Shown here piece by piece: positions 8,677 through 14,721 of a stretch of DNA of 32,474 nt. Numbering within the stretch: the stretch's first letter is position 1; each line of letters starts with the position of its first letter. The notes below the pieces were generated by a model, which had not been told where the DNA came from, did not search any database, and saw only the letters and a program-made list of their open reading frames with translations. The position numbers and the translations under genes were made by a program. The DNA is from Streptomyces durocortorensis (lineage in GTDB: Bacteria; Actinomycetota; Actinomycetes; Streptomycetales; Streptomycetaceae): positions 1-32,474 of the forward strand of contig NZ_JAFEUF010000011.1 of assembly GCF_016901035.1 (NCBI RefSeq), given 5' to 3'.

Positions 8677-10686
8677 ATGCTGGGTTTCGTGCCTCCACTT
8701 CCTCAGCAGCCGGGACGGCCGCCGTCCTCCGGCCACATGATCGTCTGCGGTGACGACGCCCTGGCGCGCCGGCTCGCCGTGGAGCTGCGTTTCGTCTACG
8801 GGGAGCGGGTCACCCTGCTCCTGCCGCCGGGCCGGGACGCCAACAGCCCCGAGACCCCGCTGACCCAACGCGGGCGGGCTGCCGCCCTGTTCGGCCGGAT
8901 GTCGGCGGCGATGAACCGGACGGCCAACGGCAACGGGACCGGGGGCGGGGGCGGCTCCGGCGACACCAACGCCGGGGTCGAGGCCGTCCGCATCATGGAG
9001 GCCCCCGAGCCCTCCGACGACGTCCTGGAGGAGGCGGGCGTCGACCGGGCCGCCGCGCTCGCGCTCGTCTACGACGACGACGAGCGCAACATCCGCGCCG
9101 CCCTGACCGCCCGCCGCCTCAACCCCCGTCTGCGGCTGGTGATCCGGCTCTACAACCGCAAGCTCGGGCTCCATCTGGAGGAGTTGCTCGACCAGGCGGC
9201 GGCCGTCGCCATGCCCGGCATCGACCCGGCGCTGCTGGACGCGTCCACCACCGTCCTGTCCGACGCCGACACCGCGGCCCCGGCCCTCGCCGCCACCGCC
9301 CTGACCGGCAGCAGCAAGATCATCCAGGCCGAGGGGCTGCTTCTGCGCGCCGCCGAACGCCCGCCGCCGCGCCCCGGCGACAGCGGCGATCCCGGGCTGT
9401 GCACCCTCGCCCTGCTCTCCTCCACCACCAACGACCCCGCGGGCGCGGAGGGTTCGGACAGCAGTGGCGACGAGGCCCCGCAGCTGCTGCCCGACGAACG
9501 CGCCGTCGCCGAGGCGACCGGCCGGGGCACGGTGGTCCTCGAAGCGATCAGCCGCGCCGACCCGGCCCGGCCCGCGACCCGGATGGGCGGCAGGGGCGCA
9601 CCGCTCGCCCAGATCTTCTCGCGCCGGCTGCGCTGGTCGACCCTCGGCTTCGCGCTCGCCGCGCTGTCGCTGGTGATCGCCTCGCTGTTGACCACCGAGG
9701 ACACCGCGCTGCACTCCGCCTACCTCACCCTCCTCGACCTGCTGGGCATGAACGACCCGGCCGAGAAGGCACCGCCCGCCCGGCAGATCATCCAGATCCT
9801 CTCCGGCATCGCCGGGCTGCTCCTGCTCCCACTGCTGATCGCCGCCGTCCTGGAGGCGTTCGGCACCCTGCGCACGGCCTCCTCGCTGCGCCGCCCGCCG
9901 CGCGGGCTCGGGGGGCACGTGGTGCTGCTGGGGCTCGGCAAGATCGGTACGCGTGTCCTCGTACGCCTGCGGGAACTCGACATCCCCGTGGTCGTCGTCG
10001 AGGAGGACCCCGAGGCGCGCGGCATCCCGCTGGCCCGCTCCCTGCATGTGCCGACCGTCATCGGCGACGTCACCCAGGAGGGCGTCCTCGAAGCGGCCAA
10101 GATCTACCGCGCCCGCGCCCTCCTCGCGCTCACCAGCATCGACACGACGAACCTCGAAGCGGCGCTGTACGCCCGCTCGGTGAAACCGGACCTGAGGGTC
10201 GCGCTGCGGCTGTACGACGACGAGTTCGCCACCGCCGTCTACCGCACCCTGCGCACCGCGCACCCCCAGGCCCTGACCCGCTCCCGCTCGGTCTCCCACC
10301 TCGCCGCCCCGGCGTTCGCGGGCGCCATGATGGGCCGCCAGATCCTCGGCGCGGTCCCCGTCGAGCGCAAGGTGATGCTGTTCGCGGCGCTGGAAGTCGC
10401 GGGGCACCCGCAGTTGGAGGGCCACACGGTCGAGCAGGCGTTCCGGGCGGGCGCCTGGCGGGTCCTGGCCATCGACGCCACCCCGCCCGCCGACCGCAAC
10501 CCGGACCTCGCCGCCCTGCCCCCGTTCGACCCGGAGGGCGACACGGCACCGCCGCCCTCCGGCCTGGTCTGGGACCTGCACCCCGGTTACGTGCTGCGCG
10601 CCCAGGACCGGGTGGTCATCGCCGCCACCCGCCGGGGCCTCGCGGAACTGCTGCGAAGGCAGCGGTCGGTGGTGGCGGGGCGGTAG
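8677..10686 (+). CDS. CASTOR/POLLUX-like membrane protein with two Rossmann (TrkA-N/RCK-like) domains
   Basis: The 669-residue protein begins with a Rossmann-like unit (HMIVCGDDALARRLAVEL, about residue 20). Two hydrophobic helices follow at about 318-340 and 369-395. A second nucleotide-binding domain begins with HVVLLGLGKIGTRV at about 414, whose GxGxxG glycines are intact. Two-helix membrane cores with RCK-like domains are the plan of ion channels such as CASTOR/POLLUX, but the loop between the helices (LHSAYLTLLDLLGMND) has no TVGYG potassium filter, so ion selectivity cannot be stated. The ATG at 8677 follows GGAAGGA at a spacing of 7; the longer frame from 8458 would overlap the ATPase gene. 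It is very likely in an operon with the ATPase. Low-complexity Gly/Asn (GNGTGGGGGSGDTN) interrupts the first domain. Confidence 0.8.
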   Translation: MLGFVPPLPQQPGRPPSSGHMIVCGDDALARRLAVELRFVYGERVTLLLPPGRDANSPETPLTQRGRAAALFGRMSAAMNRTANGNGTGGGGGSGDTNAGVEAVRIMEAPEPSDDVLEEAGVDRAAALALVYDDDERNIRAALTARRLNPRLRLVIRLYNRKLGLHLEELLDQAAAVAMPGIDPALLDASTTVLSDADTAAPALAATALTGSSKIIQAEGLLLRAAERPPPRPGDSGDPGLCTLALLSSTTNDPAGAEGSDSSGDEAPQLLPDERAVAEATGRGTVVLEAISRADPARPATRMGGRGAPLAQIFSRRLRWSTLGFALAALSLVIASLLTTEDTALHSAYLTLLDLLGMNDPAEKAPPARQIIQILSGIAGLLLLPLLIAAVLEAFGTLRTASSLRRPPRGLGGHVVLLGLGKIGTRVLVRLRELDIPVVVVEEDPEARGIPLARSLHVPTVIGDVTQEGVLEAAKIYRARALLALTSIDTTNLEAALYARSVKPDLRVALRLYDDEFATAVYRTLRTAHPQALTRSRSVSHLAAPAFAGAMMGRQILGAVPVERKVMLFAALEVAGHPQLEGHTVEQAFRAGAWRVLAIDATPPADRNPDLAALPPFDPEGDTAPPPSGLVWDLHPGYVLRAQDRVVIAATRRGLAELLRRQRSVVAGR

Positions 10687-10704
10687 GGGCGCCGCCCCGG
10701 CACC

Positions 10705-10819
10705 GGCTTGCGCGGTCGGCGTACGCGGTGGCGGTCGGCGTACCCGTACGCGGGCGGCTTGCGCGGTCGACGCAGGCGGTCGACTTGCGCGGGCGGCTTG
10801 CGCGGTCGGCGCACGCGGT
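10705..10819. repeat. Three imperfect 25-bp GC-rich direct repeats
   Basis: Copies start at 10705, 10756 and 10795, each opening with GGCTTGCGCGGTCG and ending GCGGT with one to three differences. Partial copies fill the spaces. The array lies in the 176-bp gap between two convergent genes and has no reading frame with recognisable content. It may be a decayed repeat expansion; a transcription-termination role is possible but not shown. Confidence 0.7.
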
Positions 10820-10862
10820 CGCGGTCGACGGGCGCTGTTCCGGGGCCGGTTCGCGCGACCGC

Positions 10863-11948
10863 CTACCGGAACGCGCCCATCGCCTCCCGCACCTCGTCCA
10901 GCGTGGCCTCCGCCAGCGCGTTCGCCCGCTCGTTGCCGGCCCGGAGCACCGACCGTACGTACGTCAGGTCCTTCGCGTACTCCGCCCGCCGGGCCCGGAA
11001 GCGCTCCAGGTGGCTGTTGACCGCGTCGGTCACCGTCCGCTTCAGCGCTGCCGCCCCGCCGTCGCCGATCTCCGCCGCGACCTCGTGCGGATCCCGTTCC
11101 AGGCAGAGGGCGGCCAGCAGCACCAGGGAGGCGACGTTGGGGCGGGTGTCGGGGTCGTAGGTGATGTGCCGGTCGGCGTCCGTGGTCGCCCCCTTGAGGA
11201 GGCGGGCCGTCTCGTCGGCGGTGGCGGAGAGCGGGATCGAGTTGGCCCGGCTCTTGCTCATCTTCGTGCCGTCCGTGCCGAGCAGCAGGGGCGCGGCGGA
11301 GAGGAGGGCTTCGGGTTCCGGGAAGAGTTTCCCGTACCGCTCGTTGAAGCGTCGGGCGATGGTCCGGGTGAGTTCGAGGTGGGGCAGCTGGTCGAGGCCG
11401 ACCGGGACCACGTCGCCCTTGCAGGAGAGGATGTCGGCCGCCTGGTGGACCGGATAGGTGAGCATCAGCCCGCTGACCGTGGACTGCCGGGAGTGCGCGA
11501 CCTCGTCCTTGACCGTGGGGTTGCGGTTCAGCTCCGCGACGGAGACCAGGCTCAGGAAGGGCAGCATGAGCTGGTTGAGCGCGGGGACGGCGCTGTGGGT
11601 GAAGACAGTGGACCGGGCGGGGTCGATACCGAGGGCCAGGTAGTCCAGGAGCAGCCCGTCGGTGTACTCCCCCAGCCGCTCCGCGGTGTCCCGGTCGGTG
11701 ATGACCTGGTAGTCGGGGATGAGGACGATGACGTCCACGCCGAGGTCCTGGAGACGGACCCGGTTGCGCAGGGAGCCGAAGTAGTGGCCGAGGTGGAGGG
11801 CGCCGGTGGGGCGGTCCCCCGTGAGGACCCGGAAGCCGGCGGGGTCCTGGGCGATGCGGCGCTCCAGGTCGGCGCTGCGGAGCTCGGCGGTGGTGGCGGG
11901 GGCGGTGCGGGGCTCGGTGGACCGGGGCTCGGCGGTGGTCGTGGTCAT
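10863..11948 (-). CDS. trpS: Tryptophanyl-tRNA synthetase, probable auxiliary (indolmycin-resistant type) enzyme
   Basis: The 361-residue class I synthetase charges tRNA-Trp. The HIGH-like motif is GALHLGHYFG (H52, H55) and KMSKS is at residues 229-233 (TKMSKSRAN). The N-terminus carries about 25 low-complexity Thr/Ala/Pro residues. The usual D-x-H-A-I-T motif of bacterial TrpRS is replaced by DYQVIT, with Gln81 at the place I align with His43 of the Geobacillus enzyme, a residue linked to indolmycin sensitivity. The ATG at 11948 follows GAGGAG. A trp-type attenuator with a Trp-Trp leader peptide lies upstream at 12050-12146, matching what is known of auxiliary, antibiotic-resistant TrpRS genes in Streptomyces. 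Enzyme identity is certain; auxiliary status and resistance are inference and require that a second trpS exists elsewhere in the genome. Confidence 0.95.
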   Translation of the reverse strand: MTTTTAEPRSTEPRTAPATTAELRSADLERRIAQDPAGFRVLTGDRPTGALHLGHYFGSLRNRVRLQDLGVDVIVLIPDYQVITDRDTAERLGEYTDGLLLDYLALGIDPARSTVFTHSAVPALNQLMLPFLSLVSVAELNRNPTVKDEVAHSRQSTVSGLMLTYPVHQAADILSCKGDVVPVGLDQLPHLELTRTIARRFNERYGKLFPEPEALLSAAPLLLGTDGTKMSKSRANSIPLSATADETARLLKGATTDADRHITYDPDTRPNVASLVLLAALCLERDPHEVAAEIGDGGAAALKRTVTDAVNSHLERFRARRAEYAKDLTYVRSVLRAGNERANALAEATLDEVREAMGAFR

Positions 11949-12049
11949 GGTGGGTGCCTCTCCTCGCGTGAGTGATACGTGAGGGACGGCCCCGCCGGTG
12001 AGCGCCGCTGCCGCTCCGTCTTCCGTGTCCGCGCCGTACGAGGGCAGCG

Positions 12050-12077
12050 AAAAGGGCCGTCCATGTCGAACGGCCCT
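12050..12077 (-). terminator. Attenuator terminator of trpS
   Basis: On the minus strand AGGGCCGT (12077-12070) and ACGGCCCT (12060-12053) form a perfect 8-bp stem with a 9-nt loop, followed by a short T run (12053-12050). It lies between the leader peptide and trpS, about 100 bp before the trpS start, so it would stop transcription before the gene unless the competing antiterminator forms. Confidence 0.85.
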
Positions 12078-12120
12078 GGTTCCGTGCAGATGCTGTGGCC
12101 GCTCCTATGAGGAGCGCCAC
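12069..12120 (-). promoter_or_regulatory. Competing leader RNA stems (protector and antiterminator) of the trpS attenuator
   Basis: The protector stem pairs GTGGCGCTCC (12120-12111) with GGAGCGGCCAC (12105-12095), with one bulged G. It begins inside the two Trp codons, so a ribosome stalled there would open it. That frees AGCGGCC (12103-12097) to pair with GGCCGTT (12075-12069), which is the left arm of the terminator. This is the classical 1:2 / 2:3 / 3:4 arrangement of ribosome-mediated attenuation. Confidence 0.85.
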
Positions 12121-12146
12121 CAGTTTCGGCACGGGACGGAGGTCAT
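12105..12146 (-). CDS. trpS leader peptide (MTSVPCRNWWRSS)
   Basis: This 13-residue reading frame has tandem Trp codons TGG TGG at positions 9 and 10, just ahead of the protector stem. It is too short for ordinary gene calling. Scarcity of charged tRNA-Trp, including through inhibition of the main TrpRS, would stall the ribosome here and favour antitermination. No ribosome site precedes the ATG; a TACACT -10 element ends 6 bases upstream, so the mRNA is probably leaderless and begins at or next to the ATG. Confidence 0.9.
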   Translation of the reverse strand: MTSVPCRNWWRSS

Positions 12147-12152
12147 GGGCCG

Positions 12153-12158
12153 AGTGTA
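12153..12158 (-). promoter_or_regulatory. -10 element of the trpS leader promoter
   Basis: TACACT on the minus strand lies 6 bases before the leader-peptide ATG, the spacing seen at Streptomyces leaderless genes. No good -35 hexamer is visible 17-18 bp upstream. Confidence 0.6.
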
Positions 12159-12161
12159 ACG

Positions 12162-12231
12162 GCCGGGCCCTCACCGCAGGGCCAGATCGTGGAACAGCCG
12201 GGCCCTCACTGCGGGGCCAGGTCGTGGAATA
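12162..12231 (-). repeat. Tandem 35-bp duplication encoding two copies of a possible C-terminal gene remnant
   Basis: Units 12162-12196 and 12197-12231 are adjacent, each starting GCCGGGCCCTCAC, with four differences in 35 bases. Read on the minus strand they give RLFHDLAPQ-stop and RLFHDLALR-stop. Both end in a stop at the same relative place, as expected if the 3' end of a vanished gene had been duplicated. No upstream coding sequence survives, because the luciferase-like operon begins immediately beyond. The repeat is plain to see; the gene-remnant reading is inference. Confidence 0.65.
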
Positions 12232-12252
12232 GGCGGGAGGGGGCTCCCGTTG

Positions 12253-12275
12253 TAGGGTGTAGTTCAACGTTCAAC
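12253..12275 (+). promoter_or_regulatory. Predicted promoter -10 and operator of the CE1758/CE1759 operon
   Basis: TAGGGT (12253-12258) fits the Streptomyces -10 consensus. The expected start point falls in a tandem repeat GTTCAACGTTCAAC (12262-12275). A repressor bound there would block initiation; MarR-type regulators use similar GTTCAAC-containing sites, but none is encoded nearby. A 6-bp stem, CGGGAG/CTCCCG, lies just upstream at 12234-12249. Confidence 0.45.
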
Positions 12276-12326
12276 CAAATCGGCAAGGGTCGCGAACCCC
12301 GGCCGGGACTCAGGAAGGCGGACGCC

Positions 12327-13418
12327 ATGCAGTTCGGGATCTTCACCGTCGGGGACGTCACGACCGACCCGACCACCGGCCGGACCCCCACGGAGAACGA
12401 GCGGATCAAGGCGACCCTGGCCATCGCGCAGAAGGCCGAGGAAGTCGGCCTGGACGTCTTCGCGACCGGCGAGCACCACAACCCGCCGTTCGTCCCGTCC
12501 TCCCCGACGACGACGCTCGGCTACATCGCCGCCCGCACCGAGAACCTGATCCTGTCCACGTCCACGACCCTCATCACCACCAACGACCCGGTGAAGATCG
12601 CCGAGGACTACGCCACCCTCCAGCACCTCGCGGACGGCCGCGTCGACCTGATGATGGGCCGGGGCAACACCGGTCCGGTCTACCCCTGGTTCGGCAAGGA
12701 CATCCGCCAGGGCATCCCGATGGCGATCGAGAACTACGCCCTCCTGCACAAGCTGTGGCGCGAGGACGTCGTGGACTGGGAGGGCAAGTTCCGTACGCCG
12801 CTCCAGTCCTTCACCGCCACCCCGCGCCCGCTGGACGGCGTCCCGCCGTTCGTCTGGCACGGCTCCATCCGCTCGCCCGAGATCGCCGAGCAGGCCGCGT
12901 ACTACGGCGACGGCTTCTTCCACAACAACATCTTCTGGCCGGCCGAGCACACGAAGAAGATGGTCGACCTCTACCGCCGCCGCTACGCCCACTACGGGCA
13001 CGGCACCGCCGAACAGGCCATCGTCGGGCTCGGCGGCCAGGTGTTCATGCGGAAGAACTCGCAGGACGCGGTACGGGAGTTCCGCCCGTACTTCGACAAC
13101 GCGCCGGTCTACGGCCACGGCCCGTCCCTGGAGGACTTCACGCGCGAGACCCCGCTGACCGTGGGATCCCCGCAGGAGGTCATCGAGCGGACGCTGACCT
13201 TCCGGGACGCGGTGGGCGACTACCAGCGGCAACTGTTCCTGATGGACCACGCGGGGCTCCCGCTGAAGACGGTCCTGGAGCAGCTCGACATCCTCGGCGA
13301 GGAGGTCGTGCCGGTGCTGCGCAAGGAGTTCGCCAACCTGCGGCCGGCCGGTGTGCCGGAGTCCGCGCCCGTCCACCCGGCGGTCGCCGCCGCCCGAGTC
13401 TCCGGAAAGGAGTCCTGA
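12327..13418 (+). CDS. CE1758-family FMN-dependent luciferase-like monooxygenase
   Basis: The 363-residue protein has the bacterial luciferase-like TIM-barrel pattern. It starts MQFGIFTVGDVT and contains ATGEHHNPPF (residues about 45-55), the typical flavin-side EHH motif, and later LMMGRGNTGPVYPWFG. The next gene, 5 bp downstream, encodes a matching FMN reductase, the fixed partnership that defines the CE1758/CE1759 families. It probably uses FMNH2 from that partner and oxygen; the substrate is unknown. The ATG at 12327 has AGGAAGG at a spacing of 8. An open frame extending upstream to 12189 runs through the promoter and the 35-bp repeats and is not coding. Confidence 0.9.
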   Translation: MQFGIFTVGDVTTDPTTGRTPTENERIKATLAIAQKAEEVGLDVFATGEHHNPPFVPSSPTTTLGYIAARTENLILSTSTTLITTNDPVKIAEDYATLQHLADGRVDLMMGRGNTGPVYPWFGKDIRQGIPMAIENYALLHKLWREDVVDWEGKFRTPLQSFTATPRPLDGVPPFVWHGSIRSPEIAEQAAYYGDGFFHNNIFWPAEHTKKMVDLYRRRYAHYGHGTAEQAIVGLGGQVFMRKNSQDAVREFRPYFDNAPVYGHGPSLEDFTRETPLTVGSPQEVIERTLTFRDAVGDYQRQLFLMDHAGLPLKTVLEQLDILGEEVVPVLRKEFANLRPAGVPESAPVHPAVAAARVSGKES

Positions 13419-13423
13419 CCCCG

Positions 13424-14083
13424 ATGTTCGCCACCACCCCCCTGCGCATCGTCGCCGTATCGGCCGGGCTGAGCCAGCCGTCGTCCACCCGGCTACTGGC
13501 CGACCGGCTGGCCGCCGCCGCCCGCGAGCGCCTCGCGGCCGAGCAGCACAGAGACGTCGAAATCCAGGTCGTGGAGCTCCGTGACCTCGCCGTGGACATC
13601 GCGAACCACCTGGTCAGCGGGTTCCCGTCGGCCAAGCTGCGCGAAGCGATCGACGCGGTGACGGAGGCGGACGGGCTGATCGCCGTGACGCCAGTGTTCA
13701 CCGCCTCGTACAGCGGTCTGTTCAAGTCGTTCTTCGACCTGATCGACCACACCGCGCTGACCGGCAAGCCCGTCGTGATCGCCGCGACGGGCGGCACGGC
13801 CCGCCACTCCCTGGTCCTGGAGCACGCGCTGCGCCCGCTCTTCGCCTACCTGCGGGCCGTCACCGTGCCCACCTCCGTCTACGCGGCGTCGGAGGACTGG
13901 GGTTCCTCGGGCGACGAGTACACCGAGGGCCTGCCGTCCCGGATCCGGCGCGCGGGCGGGGAGCTGGCCTCCGCGGTCCTGGGCCGTACGGTCTCCGGGG
14001 CCTCGCGGACCCCGGGCCTGGACGACGGGGAGGACGCGGTCGTCCCCTTCGAGCAGCAGCTCGCGGACCTGCGGCTGGACTGA
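13424..14083 (+). CDS. CE1759-family NADPH-dependent FMN reductase
   Basis: The 219-residue flavodoxin-like protein begins LRIVAVSAGLSQPSSTRLLAD, the phosphate-binding loop of NADPH-dependent FMN reductases, and has TPVFTASYSGLFKSFFDLI, the FMN-side loop of the family. It would supply reduced FMN to the monooxygenase encoded 5 bp upstream. AAAGGAG lies 11 bases ahead of the ATG, inside the end of the upstream gene, so translation is likely coupled. A strong hairpin at 14132-14156 ends the operon. Confidence 0.9.
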   Translation: MFATTPLRIVAVSAGLSQPSSTRLLADRLAAAARERLAAEQHRDVEIQVVELRDLAVDIANHLVSGFPSAKLREAIDAVTEADGLIAVTPVFTASYSGLFKSFFDLIDHTALTGKPVVIAATGGTARHSLVLEHALRPLFAYLRAVTVPTSVYAASEDWGSSGDEYTEGLPSRIRRAGGELASAVLGRTVSGASRTPGLDDGEDAVVPFEQQLADLRLD

Positions 14084-14085
14084 GG

Positions 14086-14117
14086 CCGGTGGGCCGGTGG
14101 GCCGGTGGGCCGGTGGG
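14086..14117. repeat. Four tandem copies of CCGGTGGG
   Basis: A perfect 8-bp unit is repeated four times with a partial fifth, directly after the FMN reductase stop codon and before its terminator hairpin. The copy number is likely to vary between strains by slippage. No function is evident. Confidence 0.8.
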
Positions 14118-14131
14118 CCGGACACGTGGGA

Positions 14132-14156
14132 GGGGCGGGTCAGTGCGACCCGCCCC
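14132..14156 (+). terminator. Hairpin terminator of the CE1758/CE1759 operon
   Basis: GGGGCGGGTC and GACCCGCCCC form a perfect 10-bp stem with a 5-nt loop (AGTGC). No T run follows, as is usual for Streptomyces terminators. Confidence 0.75.
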
Positions 14157-14226
14157 CACTTGTCCTATTTGACTACAGTAAGACCGGACAGACGCTGGAC
14201 CGGGCTTCACCGAGCTGGAGGCAGAT

Positions 14227-14649
14227 ATGGGCAGGATCGTTGTGGGCGTCGACGGCTCCGACTCCTCGATCAAGGCACTGCACTGGGCCGTACGCCAGGC
14301 CGGGCTGACCGGGGCCACCGTGGAGGCCGTGAACAGCTGGGAGTACCCCGCCACCAGCTGGGCGTCGATGATGCCGGGCCTGCCGGAGGACTTCGACCCG
14401 CAGGCCCTGGCCACCGTCTCCCTCACCGAGGCGCTGGAGGAGGCCCTCGGCGCCGAGGGTGCCGCCGCGGTCAGCAAGGTCGTGGTCATCGGCAATCCGG
14501 CCCAGGCCCTGCTGGACCGCGCCGAGGGGGCCGACCTCCTCGTCGTGGGGGCCCGCGGCCACACCGGCATCAAGGCCACCCTGCTCGGCTCGGTCAGCCT
14601 GCATGTCACCCAGCACGCGCCGTGCCCGGTGACGGTCGTACGCGACTGA
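14227..14649 (+). CDS. Universal stress protein (UspA family)
   Basis: The 140-residue single-domain protein starts GRIVVGVDGSDSSIKALHWAV and ends with VVGARGHTGIKATLLGSVS...PCPVTVVR. The G-x2-G-x9-G-S pattern binds ATP in this family. Length is normal for one Usp domain. The ATG at 14227 is preceded by GGAGG. It stands alone between the hairpin at 14132-14156 and the ATPase gene, so it is probably a monocistronic stress gene; TTGACT lies about 55 bp upstream but no matching -10 is clear. Confidence 0.93.
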   Translation: MGRIVVGVDGSDSSIKALHWAVRQAGLTGATVEAVNSWEYPATSWASMMPGLPEDFDPQALATVSLTEALEEALGAEGAAAVSKVVVIGNPAQALLDRAEGADLLVVGARGHTGIKATLLGSVSLHVTQHAPCPVTVVRD

Positions 14650-14709
14650 CGTACGAGTGAGGCGGCCGGCCCTGCCAGGAAACAAGGGGCCGTTGTCAGT
14701 GAGGGCTCC

Positions 14710-14715
14710 TATCGT
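14710..14715 (+). promoter_or_regulatory. -10 element of a leaderless promoter for the large signalling ATPase
   Basis: TATCGT lies 6 bases before the ATG at 14722, and no ribosome site is present. This is the pattern of a leaderless Streptomyces transcript. Confidence 0.5.
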
Positions 14716-14721
14716 GTGGTC

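Noticed and set aside
10705..10819. CRISPR array
   Set aside because: The repeats are imperfect, unevenly spaced and only three; no cas gene is present.
12050..12120. T-box riboswitch ahead of trpS
   Set aside because: There is no clear T-box core or specifier loop. The leader peptide with two Trp codons and competing stems explains the structure better.
8617..12267. A 1,216-residue minus-strand open frame across the channel-like gene and trpS
   Set aside because: It is a Gly/Arg/Pro-rich shadow frame of GC-rich coding DNA; trpS and the channel-like gene have clear motifs in other frames.
12189..12326. Upstream extension of the luciferase-like gene
   Set aside because: It crosses the predicted -10, the operator repeat and the 35-bp duplication; the ATG at 12327 has a good ribosome site.
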